Shown piece after piece: positions 28,601 through 36,018 of a DNA stretch of 64,000 nt; positions within the stretch are counted from its first letter, which is position 1, and the number at the start of each line of letters is the position of its first letter. The notes under the pieces are model-generated. The model saw nothing but the letters and a program-made list of their open reading frames with translations, searched no databases and had not been told where the DNA came from. The position numbers and the translations under genes are program-made. Origin of the DNA: Clostridium estertheticum subsp. estertheticum (GTDB lineage Bacteria > Bacillota > Clostridia > Clostridiales > Clostridiaceae); the NCBI RefSeq assembly GCF_001877035.1, contig NZ_CP015756.1:4269001-4333000 (forward strand), in the 5' to 3' direction.

Positions 28601-31282
28601 CAAAAACACCTGTTCAATAGCCATCTTGCTATTTGCGATTTTGCCCGATAAACTTACCCCTAAAGCAGGAGAAACTACAGCTTCACTTACGTCAAAAAGT
28701 ATAGGAGCTAAAATAGCTACAAAAGCTGCAATAACCCATTTATCCGTACTATCTGGCAATATTCCACCTAAAGCTAGTATAAGCAAAATTGTAACGGAAG
28801 GTGCAAGCAAACTTCTTCTTAAATTATCAAATATCTTCCATTTAGATATTTTGTTTAATGGTGAAGATTTTTTAAGCCAACGTAATAATTGCCAATCCCC
28901 TCTAGTCCACCTATGTAACCTCATAGAACTAGCATTATAATATGATGGGTATCCATCTATAAACTCCACATCGGTAACTAATGCTGTTCTAACATATGAA
29001 CCCTCGAGCAGGTCATGACTTAACACAGTATTTTCAGGTATTTCATCCCTTAACATATAGTTAAAGACATCCACATTATAAATACCTTTACCAGTAAAAA
29101 TGCCCTCCCCAAATAAATCTTGATATACATCAGACACCGCGGTAGTATAAATATCTATACCTGTTTCGCCAGAAAAAATCTTTGAAAATATAGTTTTATT
29201 TGCACTAAGAATAGATACTCCTATTCTTGGTTGCATTAGTCCATATCCTCTGCTTACTCGCTTTTTATCACTGTCTATAACAGCATTATTAAGTGGATGT
29301 GCCATTGCCCCTATTAATTTTCTAGCAGAGTCCCTTGGAAGTTTTGTATCTGAATCTAAAGTAATAACATATTTAACCATTCTGAGATTCTCTGCATTAT
29401 TACTTATTACATTGTAACTAGTATTCTGCTTACCTCTTAAAAATTCATTAAACTCCATAAGTTTTCCACGTTTTCTCTCAAATCCTATCCACTTATTTTC
29501 TTTTTCATTATATTGTCTCCTTCTATTTAAGAAGAAAAATATATTTTTCCCTGGTATACAATATTTTTTATTCAATTTCTCTATTTCTAAAAGTCCAACA
29601 TCAACTATCCCTTTATCGGACACTTCATCCTTAGTATCACTATCCTTAAAGTCACCAAGAAGTGCAAAGAATAGATTACTTTGCGGATTAGCTAAATAGT
29701 ATATTTCTAAGTCCTTTATTAATTCTGTTACCCTAGAAGTATTATTTAGTAAAGTAGGAATTACTACAACTGTACTAAATTTTTCTGGTATCTCCTCTTC
29801 GAAATCTATTTTGGGAATAAACGATGTCGTACATAAAAGACTTATGCTCCAATTTAAAATTGAGATTGTTATTTCACTACATGGTACTAATATAACAATT
29901 ACAGCCAATATATATCTCCATAAATCTTTATCATTATCATTTAATAAGCTACTTACAATAATTAAACCCACTATTAGTAAAGTAACTATACCAATAGTCC
30001 TTATATAGAAATTAACTATATTTTTATTTTCGCTGTTTATCAATTTTTCCATGCCAGTACTTTTATATCCTATTTTTTTCTTTAATTCATCTAGTCCATC
30101 ATCTATTAGATAATAACCTACATGGTTTTTATAAGTATTATTTTCTGGTATTTTACTATCATAACAACATTCGATTGCTTTTTTTGCTATATAAGATTCT
30201 GCAAGTTTTGTGTGTTTAGATAATTTTTCTATTTCATGTCTATATTTATCCCTTGACTTAAAATCCATTTTTCTATAAATGCTTGCAGGATCCTCCCTTA
30301 AAATAACCTCTACCGGACTTAACTTTTCAAAATATTTTTTCCAATTTAAACCTTCAATAACTCTTATACTATTAATAGAATTTGCCATAGAAATTTCAAA
30401 ATTAGCCTCTATTTGATGTTCTAGTGCTATGATTTTTTCTGAGCTTGTGTCCTGAGCTCCAAGTCTTTCATCTATAAAATCATAAACCTCCTTAGAATCA
30501 ATACCATTGTCCCTTAACAGTTTGAGTAATCTTTCTGTAAAGTGCAAAGTGAATATATTTTTTTGATTATTTAAAAGCGATAATTCTAGATTTATTTTAT
30601 CTTCGTTAAAAGCATTAATTAACCTCTCTGCAACTAATTCTGCCTCTTTTTTATCTTCCTCTGCTTTAACAATTTTCTCAGTTATCTTACTAATATTTTG
30701 GATTAAGGCTATTCGGAGCATTATAGGTATAGCCCAAAGTTCACCAGACGTCAACACGGCATTCTTTTGATATGCACGAATAAACTCTTCAATTACATGT
30801 TCATCCATTCTACCATCAGTGTGAGATACTATTTCAATGGCAATATGATAAACTCTTGGGTATCCCTTAATAACTCCCTTATATATTACTGGTAAATCTT
30901 TATAATATGTTTGTGGCATATTATACTTTATGCTTTTGTATTCTTTTTCTATTAAATAAAGATTATCCAAAAGCCATTCTGCAGCAGGTAACACCTCTTT
31001 TTTATTTTTACCTTCTTTGTCTATCTTCTCGTAGCCTTCTAAAATTTTTGCGTAGCTTCCATCTAAATTACTAATAAGCTTTTTTTTGCAATTAGTATTC
31101 TTTACATCAGAGTAATGACGTGCTATTTCGAAAGCATGTTTTTCCAAATCTTCTCTATTCACATTTATAGTTGGTACATCTTTCAGTAAATTTTCTTCTT
31201 CATAATGATTTAAATTTTTTCTTACAACTATATAAGCTAAAATACTTATTGCAACTATTGCCCCTAATATAACATATGGCAT
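22655..31282 (-). CDS. Cyclic beta-1,2-glucan synthase-like protein (NdvB/Cgs family)
   Basis: A membrane enzyme of about 2,875 residues. The layout is an N-terminal membrane helix (PYVILGAIVAISILAYIVV) and a helical region. Next is a two-helix pair and a GT-A glycosyltransferase core with a DSD metal motif (VITLDSDTKLPRDS) and an R-W-TRGDWQ acceptor motif (SMRLHRWTRGDWQLL). More membrane helices, a glycoamylase-like domain (about residues 1020-1480) and a long GH94 phosphorylase half follow. The GH94 part includes the general-acid block GSGDWNDGM near the C-terminus. NdvB makes and cyclises beta-1,2-glucan from UDP-glucose, with the GH94 part trimming chain length. The ATG at 31282 has AAAGGGGTG; an earlier in-frame start would precede that site. 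Product linkage is inferred from the family. Confidence 0.9.
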   Translation of the reverse strand: MPYVILGAIVAISILAYIVVRKNLNHYEEENLLKDVPTINVNREDLEKHAFEIARHYSDVKNTNCKKKLISNLDGSYAKILEGYEKIDKEGKNKKEVLPAAEWLLDNLYLIEKEYKSIKYNMPQTYYKDLPVIYKGVIKGYPRVYHIAIEIVSHTDGRMDEHVIEEFIRAYQKNAVLTSGELWAIPIMLRIALIQNISKITEKIVKAEEDKKEAELVAERLINAFNEDKINLELSLLNNQKNIFTLHFTERLLKLLRDNGIDSKEVYDFIDERLGAQDTSSEKIIALEHQIEANFEISMANSINSIRVIEGLNWKKYFEKLSPVEVILREDPASIYRKMDFKSRDKYRHEIEKLSKHTKLAESYIAKKAIECCYDSKIPENNTYKNHVGYYLIDDGLDELKKKIGYKSTGMEKLINSENKNIVNFYIRTIGIVTLLIVGLIIVSSLLNDNDKDLWRYILAVIVILVPCSEITISILNWSISLLCTTSFIPKIDFEEEIPEKFSTVVVIPTLLNNTSRVTELIKDLEIYYLANPQSNLFFALLGDFKDSDTKDEVSDKGIVDVGLLEIEKLNKKYCIPGKNIFFFLNRRRQYNEKENKWIGFERKRGKLMEFNEFLRGKQNTSYNVISNNAENLRMVKYVITLDSDTKLPRDSARKLIGAMAHPLNNAVIDSDKKRVSRGYGLMQPRIGVSILSANKTIFSKIFSGETGIDIYTTAVSDVYQDLFGEGIFTGKGIYNVDVFNYMLRDEIPENTVLSHDLLEGSYVRTALVTDVEFIDGYPSYYNASSMRLHRWTRGDWQLLRWLKKSSPLNKISKWKIFDNLRRSLLAPSVTILLILALGGILPDSTDKWVIAAFVAILAPILFDVSEAVVSPALGVSLSGKIANSKMAIEQVFLIFCFIPYQAYMMTDAIIRTLYRVLISKKNLLEWQSAADVEVKVGRKLKNFIEAMWVGSAISVLILIISFNASMSVGFLSIPSCVIWFLSPVIAYAISRDREFESFEITSKEKNYLRKLSRKTWAYFEDFVNDENNWLGPDNYQEEPPNGVAHRTSPTNMGMELTSNLVAYDLGYIGIINVTSRIDKIMMSMEDLDMYKGHFYNWYDTKTKTPLFPRYISTVDSGNLVGYLWVVAQALDEYLRAPLFNHAQINGLEDTMRLASEEVGVSQKVKDLYHGILNRIESDTIEFNCWKTILRDLSSKLVEVGRNEYCMESYWNKKLKNDVGGYLEEISELFPWFDYAFDKDSDLELTKSMRYLLEGATIISIPEKTTNILNMLDDKLKNDRPLSKLKSLLQQTKEKTQFLINKIESLKEKLNAMAEATDFKMLYDEDRELLRIGYDVENDNLGKSYYDLLASESRQASFVAIAKGDIPKKHWFKLGRSMTNMGKSKGLVSWSGTMFEYMMPLLIMKNYPGTMLDETYNAVIGAQKQYCSERRVPFGISESAFYKFDLNLNYQYKAFGVAGVGLKSGLENELVISPYSTVMALQTDFRGAYDNLKRLTCEGLEGNYGFYEAVDYTKNRMSKDDHKAIIKCFMIHHEGMSLMALDNVLLNNILQKRFHALPKVKATELLLQEKISKRVVYDRERKFKVLGTPVGKQKIIVRKYTTAKTETPETHLISNGNYSLMISNSGAGYALHDKTMIYRWKEDVTKDNTGMFVYIKDTDKNEFFSAAYEPCKRPSDSYEVTFALDKAEFARSDKNIATRMEITVATEDNSEVRRLSITNKSTISKNLEITSYFEITLAHYDADIVHPAFGNLFVKTEYVDNPSCIIATRRPRSKGEKQPWLMQTVATEGNTIGTIQYETSRANFIGRGENTMHPIAMKVDLLSNTVGAVLDPIISIRRRVKIKPGETCIIAFTTSIANTKEEVISLAKKYSEFHNINRVFELAWSQTQVDMKYLGIKSTQANLYQVIASKILFLNSTFRQREKYIKNVKKGQFTLWGYGISGDLPIILLIVRESKDKDLVRQLINAHEYLSLKGLRVDLVIINLQMTSYDQPLQADIRDLVGGSHLRDKENKPGGLFILNKANIKDEDIDLLIAIARLVIDSCKGMLVSQIQNKNKRLQKIPLLQTLKKEFMFKEHKFNIKPLEYFNGLGGFDVEGENYTILLKDFNNTPAPWINVISNGNFGFHVSECGSAYTWNSNSRENKITTWSNDWISDECSEAIYLRDDNNGDIWSITPKPIRDSGEYLIEHGFGYSNFKHEVFGIMGEVTMFVPRSHNVKLCKIKLKNNSDIARDISITYYAELVMGVVPQHTAQHIVTYFNEEQEYIYATNCYNQHFGELKSYLKLFGGHQQSFTGDRSEFLGRGGSVENPEVLKRIKLSNNVGAGLDPCLAVTSKIHLDPNMEIELIAMLGENENLDNISKVVKEFEDFKIVDTELENVKKYWNRILHTIQVKTPDKSMDLMLNGWLMYQTIVCRLWARTAFYQSGGAYGFRDQLQDVMSLSMIEPSMTRKQILYSASRQFVEGDVQHWWHPVVDSGIRTRFSDDLLWLPYVTMDYIKNTGDFDILNEQAEYLMDTPLAEGEDERYNISGKTDFTGSIYEHCIKAIEKALKFGPHNIPLMGSGDWNDGMSTVGNKGKGESVWLGWFLYDILEDFSKACTYENDDEKLKKYKDMKEYIRINLEDNAWDGNWYRRAYFDDGTPLGSSQNEECKIDSLSQSWAVISGAANKERSTEAMKSLERYLIKEDNGMILLLTPPFSKSSLEPGYIKGYVPGVRENGGQYTHAATWVILAFAKLYKGDTATKLYNMINPINHTKTLPECERFKTEPYVMTADVYGKEPHVGRGGWSWYTGTSGWMYRTGIEAILGLKLKEGKGFTIKPCVPEEWPNYEIIYKKDNYEYRIEVKRIGDKGIWLDGKLCIDGLVPFTDGVHKVEVII

Positions 31283-31385
31283 TATAAACACCCCTTTAAT
31301 ACTTTTTGTTAATAAACTTTGTAAAGTTTTAGAACTAGTTGAAATTATTATCCCCAACTAATTGTTCAATTATTAGTAAAAACAA

Positions 31386-31422
31386 CAAAAAAACTCACAA
31401 TTAAATATTGTGAGTTTTTTAT
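31386..31422. terminator. Bidirectional hairpin terminator
   Basis: AAAACTCACAAT pairs with ATTGTGAGTTTT around a TAAAT loop, with A- and T-runs on either side. It separates the aminopeptidase gene from the glucan synthase gene. Confidence 0.85.
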
Positions 31423-31447
31423 ATGGATGTTAATTAGCTAATTAATC

Positions 31448-32749
31448 TTAGATTTTATAAAATTCTTCAAAAGATTTTGTTACATAAAAATGATCTAATA
31501 CTCCACCTAATTCTCTTATTGAATGCATAGCCAAAGTTGGACTTCCCATATCTACTGACCTTATATTTAAATGAGTTGAAGATATTGGCCCTATAGTTGA
31601 ACCTCCCCTAGCATCAGAACGATTAACAAATTTTTGAATTGGCACACCTGCCTTTTCGCAAATTAATTCATAAACTGCATCTGAGTTACTATCAGTTGTA
31701 TAACTTTGACTTGCACTAATTTTTATAACTGGACCTTTATTAATATATGGTTTGTTTGTTGGGTCATTTTTTTCCGGACTATTAGGATGAACAGCATGTG
31801 CATTATCTGCAGATATTATAAATGATTTAGATATAGCTCTAAAAAACTCTTCACGATTTTTATGGAGAGAAATTGTAATACGCTCTAAAATATCAACTAG
31901 CATATTTGAATCAGCTCCCTGCTTTGTTGAACTTCCCACCTCTTCATTATCAAAACAAACTATTACATTTGTCGCCTGGACAGACGAGCCCCTAGATATT
32001 GCACTTATCCCAGCATGTACCATAGCTAAATCATCCAACCTTGAGCTTGATATAAATTCATTATTAAGTCCAATAATTGATCCCTTTTCATACTCATAAA
32101 GGAATAAATCAAAATCTATAATTTCCTTAAGATCCACGGCTAACTCTTTTGCAATAGCACTAATGAGATAATTGTTTTTTTCTAGATTTTCATTAACCAT
32201 TGAAAGTAATGGTAATAGATCCTTTTGTTTATTTAACTCAATACCAGCATTAACATTTCTATTCATATGAATAGCTAAATTAGGAATTATCATAATTGGT
32301 CTTTTAATATTTACTAGCCTAGTTTCAGGATGCAAAATATCCTCACTTCTTAAAGTTACCCTACCAGCTATTGCGAGTGGCCTATCCATCCATGTATTTA
32401 ATATAGGTCCACCATAAACTTCCGTATTTAATCTTACATACACATTATCTACTACCATTTCTGGGCTCGGTTTTATTCTAAAGCTTGGTGAATCTGTGTG
32501 TGCTCCAATAATTTTAAAGCCACTTTCCTCAATTTCTCCCTTTCCAACTACAAACGCAGTTAGTGCAGAATCATTTTTAGTCACAAAATATTTTCCGCCT
32601 TTTTTAAGTTCCCATTTATCTTCTTCTTTAATTTCCACAAAACCTGCTTTGCATAAATCTCCTTTAGCCTTTGCTACAGCATGGTATGCTGTTGGGCTAT
32701 CATAAATATAATCAATAAGATTTTGGGCAAATTCTAATTTTTTAGACAT
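31448..32749 (-). CDS. M18 family aminopeptidase
   Basis: A zinc-dependent aminopeptidase of the M18 (aspartyl aminopeptidase/ApeB) family; 433 residues is typical. Metal and catalytic blocks are GAHTDSPSFRIKP, the FDNEEVGSSTKQGADS stretch with catalytic Glu and metal Glu, SADNAHAVHPN and a C-terminal STHLNIRSVDMGSPTLAMHS histidine motif. These enzymes form large dodecameric tetrahedra and trim N-terminal residues of peptides in the cytoplasm. The gene is monocistronic, with terminators on its far side. Confidence 0.95.
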   Translation of the reverse strand: MSKKLEFAQNLIDYIYDSPTAYHAVAKAKGDLCKAGFVEIKEEDKWELKKGGKYFVTKNDSALTAFVVGKGEIEESGFKIIGAHTDSPSFRIKPSPEMVVDNVYVRLNTEVYGGPILNTWMDRPLAIAGRVTLRSEDILHPETRLVNIKRPIMIIPNLAIHMNRNVNAGIELNKQKDLLPLLSMVNENLEKNNYLISAIAKELAVDLKEIIDFDLFLYEYEKGSIIGLNNEFISSSRLDDLAMVHAGISAISRGSSVQATNVIVCFDNEEVGSSTKQGADSNMLVDILERITISLHKNREEFFRAISKSFIISADNAHAVHPNSPEKNDPTNKPYINKGPVIKISASQSYTTDSNSDAVYELICEKAGVPIQKFVNRSDARGGSTIGPISSTHLNIRSVDMGSPTLAMHSIRELGGVLDHFYVTKSFEEFYKI

Positions 32750-32924
32750 ATATATTCCTCCAATTAATGCTAAGACATATAAGCACCTTGCTTATCTCTC
32801 TTACTAGTATAACAAATTTATTACATATTATTTCTATAAAAACTAAATAAATGCTATAATTAATTATGAAAAATGTGTTTAAATTTAATTTTTTAAATTA
32901 TACTATATAATTAGAGGTGTAAAT

Positions 32925-34109
32925 ATGTTATCAAAATTTTTAATTTCAAAATTTATAAAAAATTATCAAGATATCAATAATAAAGAAGTGAGAGATTCCT
33001 ATGGTTATCTAGGTGGCTCAGTTGGAATTGTACTAAATTTAGTGCTTTTTACTACAAAGCTAATTATAGGAATAATATCAAACAGTATAGCAATTACAGC
33101 AGATGCCTTTAATAATTTATCGGATGTTGCTTCGTCAGTTATTACAATTCTAGGTTTTAAATTAGCTAGTAAACCAGCAGACAGAGAACATCCCTTTGGT
33201 CATGGGAGACTTGAATATATTTCTGGTCTTATAGTGTCGTTTATAGTAATTCTAGTAGGTTTTGAATTTATTAAAACCTCTTTTGATAAAATAATTCATC
33301 CATCAAAAGTAATTTTTAAGCTTATACCCTTTATACTAATATTAGCCTCAATAGGTGCTAAACTTTGGATTAGTAGGTTTAATAAGATTATGGGAAAAGC
33401 TATAAAATCCTCAGCCCTAGAAGCCTCTTCAACTGATGCATTAAGTGATGTGGTAAGTTCAAGCTGCGTTGCACTATCACTTCTTTTATCTATTTGGATT
33501 GATTTTCCACTAGATGGGTACATAGGTATCCTCGTATCCCTTATAATAATATATGCTGGATACTCGCTTATAAAAAAAACCATGAACCCGCTTCTTGGTG
33601 AAGCACCTGATATAGAACTAGTAAACGGAATTCGATCAAAATTACTATCCTTTGATCATATTACAGGTTGCCATGATTTAGTTATACATAACTATGGCCC
33701 CGGCCGATGTATGGGATCTATTCATGCCGAAGTCCCTTGTGATATGTCTATAGTGAAAATCCATGAAATTATAGACGAAGCTGAAAAAGAAATCTCTGAT
33801 GAATTTAGTCTATATTTAGTTATTCACATGGATCCTATAAATAAAACGGACAAGGAAGTTAACGCATCGCGATTAGAGCTTTTAAATATATTAAAATCCT
33901 TTTCTATAATAAAATCAATTCATGACTTTAGAATTGTAGGCGAAGGTAATCATAAAAATTTAATCTTTGATGTCGTAATTGATTTCGATCCTAAATTTTC
34001 AGAAAGTGATGAGCTTAAACTTCAAGATGATATTAATATAGCTCTTAAAAAATCTTACCCTTATTATAATGCTATTATGACAATTGATAGGGATTATATA
34101 GGAGTATAA
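32925..34109 (+). CDS. Cation diffusion facilitator family transporter
   Basis: An inner-membrane divalent metal/proton antiporter (CDF, FieF/MamM-like). The 394 residues contain six hydrophobic helices. The metal site includes D60 and D67 of ITADAFNNLSDVASS, the HPFGHGRLEY loop (H89, H93), and a second Asp pair in the SSTDALSDVVSSS helix. The C-terminal cytoplasmic domain (from about residue 210) dimerises and senses metal. An extra C-terminal stretch repeats the domain, as in longer CDFs. The preferred metal (Zn, Fe or Mn) cannot be read from this. A weak -10 (TATAAT, 32855-32860) precedes it. Confidence 0.93.
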   Translation: MLSKFLISKFIKNYQDINNKEVRDSYGYLGGSVGIVLNLVLFTTKLIIGIISNSIAITADAFNNLSDVASSVITILGFKLASKPADREHPFGHGRLEYISGLIVSFIVILVGFEFIKTSFDKIIHPSKVIFKLIPFILILASIGAKLWISRFNKIMGKAIKSSALEASSTDALSDVVSSSCVALSLLLSIWIDFPLDGYIGILVSLIIIYAGYSLIKKTMNPLLGEAPDIELVNGIRSKLLSFDHITGCHDLVIHNYGPGRCMGSIHAEVPCDMSIVKIHEIIDEAEKEISDEFSLYLVIHMDPINKTDKEVNASRLELLNILKSFSIIKSIHDFRIVGEGNHKNLIFDVVIDFDPKFSESDELKLQDDINIALKKSYPYYNAIMTIDRDYIGV

Positions 34110-34129
34110 AATTAAAAGTATATTTTACT

Positions 34130-34160
34130 AGAAATGCATTCACTTCGCTAAGAACTACTA
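34130..34160 (+). repeat. Short recurrent motif ATTCACTTCGCTAAG
   Basis: GCATTCACTTCGCTAAGAA lies just after the CDF gene. A near-match, CTTTCACATCGCTAAGAA, sits inside the long hairpin at about 60570, and another, CAATTCACATCGTTAAGT, lies upstream of trpS at about 21252. Function unknown. Confidence 0.4.
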
Positions 34161-34246
34161 ATTTTATTTTTACTAAATATGCTAAAACCATAAACTCGCT
34201 ATCTCTCAAAAACTATATAGACTATTATAATAATAGCCGTTATCAT

Positions 34247-34275
34247 AAAAAAGCGCCTACCAAATGATAGACGCC
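34247..34275 (-). terminator. Minus-strand terminator beyond the second structured element
   Basis: On the minus strand GCGTCTA pairs with TAGGCGC, followed by six T. It would end any transcript that reads from lysA through the structured region 34402-34674. Confidence 0.65.
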
Positions 34276-34401
34276 TTACTTGAAATCTTTAATTATTTTC
34301 ACTGTCTACTTGACAGGGGGCAGTTCATTAAATCTTTCACTCTTTTCTTATTCATTATTTTTTGCAGATACGCTTTAGTACAAATAAATGATAGTATAAG
34401 T

Positions 34402-34674
34402 TTCTCCGGAGTGACTTACAACAAGAAGCGAAGAAACTATTAAAATTGAATTTAAAAATTCTTCTTTTGCGGAAATAAAATTCTCGTGAGCTTGCCAGGA
34501 GACATAACAATTAATAATTGTTATGTACCCCAGAAGACTACCCAGAGGTCCAAGCTAGCGAACCTGAGCCAGGAGGTTGAATGTGAGCGATAGAGAATTT
34601 TATTGTAGCAAAATATTAGAATTCCTTAATACAATTTCACGTTTCAAGCCCATGTTGCAAGATACTCTGGAGAA
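34402..34674. other. Structured non-coding repeat element, copy B
   Basis: A 273-nt spacer element closed by TTCTCCGGAGT (34402) and ACTCTGGAGAA (34664); the one mismatch is a G:U pair only if the plus strand is transcribed. A perfect 12-bp inner stem pairs AATAAAATTCTC (34474) with GAGAATTTTATT (34593). Further in are a conserved GTGAGC, a hairpin region with its own palindrome around ACATAACAATT, then GCTAGC (34554) and CTGAGCCAGGA (34564). The same order occurs at 20031-20108 with a changed but still paired closing stem. No open frame of note. The 34110-34400 remainder holds the terminator above and A/T-rich DNA. Confidence 0.65.
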
Positions 34675-34690
34675 TTTGATACTTTGTTAC

Positions 34691-35989
34691 CTATAAACAC
34701 ACTTCGTTACTAATCATGTCTTTGTATGTTTGTCTTTTGCATATTATTTTGTGATTACCCTCATTAACTAAAACTACTGGAGCCTTAGGTATTTTATTAT
34801 AATTACTACTCATTGAATAACCATAAGCACCAGTTGATAATACAGCCATGAGGTCCCCACTATTCACCTTTGGTAACTTAACACCCTCAAGGAGTATATC
34901 CCCACTTTCACAGCACTTACCTGCAATAGTAACTACTTCCATACATGGTCCACTTATTTTATTTGCAAGTACACATTGATACTGTGCATTATACAAAGCT
35001 GGTCTTATATTATCAGTCATTCCACCATCTACTGCCACATACTTTCTAACATCTGGAATATCCTTTATTGCGCCTACAGTATATAGTGTTATACCTGCAT
35101 TAGCTACAATTGATCTACCCGGTTCTATAACAAGAATGGGCTGTTTTATTCCATATTCTTTGCAACGAACTTTAGTCTCCTCGAGTATAACTGAGCAAAA
35201 TTCTTCTATTTTCTTAGGCTCATCACCTTCATCATAATAAACGCCAAATCCCCCACCTAAATCTAATTCTTCTATATCATAATTAAACTTTTCTTTTATA
35301 TGTTTAACTACAGTTATCATTATATTTACTGCTTCCCTATAAGGTTCTACTTCGAAAATTTGTGACCCTATATGACAATGAAGTCCTGCAAGTTTTATAC
35401 TGGCTAAACTTAAAGCAGTCCTTATAACTTCTTCAAGTTCATTATTTAATATAGTGAATCCAAACTTTGAGTCAATCTGTCCAGTTTTTATGTAATCATG
35501 AGTATGAGCTTCTATACCAGGAGTTACTCTAAGAATAACCCGTTGTATAATACCTTTTTCCTTTGCATTTTCATTGATAATTTCCATTTCATGAAGATTA
35601 TCTACCACAAAAGTTCCTACTCCAAGTTCTATTGCCATTTTAATTTCATCAATTGTTTTATTATTACCATGAAAATATATGTTTTCCATTGGAAATTCAG
35701 CCTTATAAGCAGTATACAATTCTCCTCCAGAAACTACATCTAAATATAAACCTTCACCTTTTATAATTTGACACATTGCAATAGTTAAAAATGCTTTCCC
35801 TGCATAAGCTACCTTATTATGTTCGCTCTTAGCTTTAAAAGATTTATAGAACCTTCTACAATTATCTCGTATAAGCTGTTCATCCATTATGTAAAGTGGA
35901 GTACCATATTCCTTTGCTAGAACCTGAGCACTTACACCTGCAATACTTAGCGTATTATTCTCATCTTTTACGTTACCGAAAAATCTCAC
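34691..35989 (-). CDS. lysA: Diaminopimelate decarboxylase
   Basis: A PLP enzyme that converts meso-diaminopimelate to L-lysine, the last step of the pathway. The PLP lysine is K65 in KVAYAGKAFLT. The family blocks HCHIGSQI, LDLGGGFGVYY and EPGRSIVANAG, and the C-terminal GKCCESGD active-site cysteine region, are present. At 432 residues it is full-length. It follows aspartokinase by 29 bases, so both are under the lysine riboswitch upstream. The structured element B lies directly after its stop. Confidence 0.97.
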   Translation of the reverse strand: MRFFGNVKDENNTLSIAGVSAQVLAKEYGTPLYIMDEQLIRDNCRRFYKSFKAKSEHNKVAYAGKAFLTIAMCQIIKGEGLYLDVVSGGELYTAYKAEFPMENIYFHGNNKTIDEIKMAIELGVGTFVVDNLHEMEIINENAKEKGIIQRVILRVTPGIEAHTHDYIKTGQIDSKFGFTILNNELEEVIRTALSLASIKLAGLHCHIGSQIFEVEPYREAVNIMITVVKHIKEKFNYDIEELDLGGGFGVYYDEGDEPKKIEEFCSVILEETKVRCKEYGIKQPILVIEPGRSIVANAGITLYTVGAIKDIPDVRKYVAVDGGMTDNIRPALYNAQYQCVLANKISGPCMEVVTIAGKCCESGDILLEGVKLPKVNSGDLMAVLSTGAYGYSMSSNYNKIPKAPVVLVNEGNHKIICKRQTYKDMISNEVCL

Positions 35990-36018
35990 ATAAATCCCTC
36001 CTTATATCGCTATATTAT

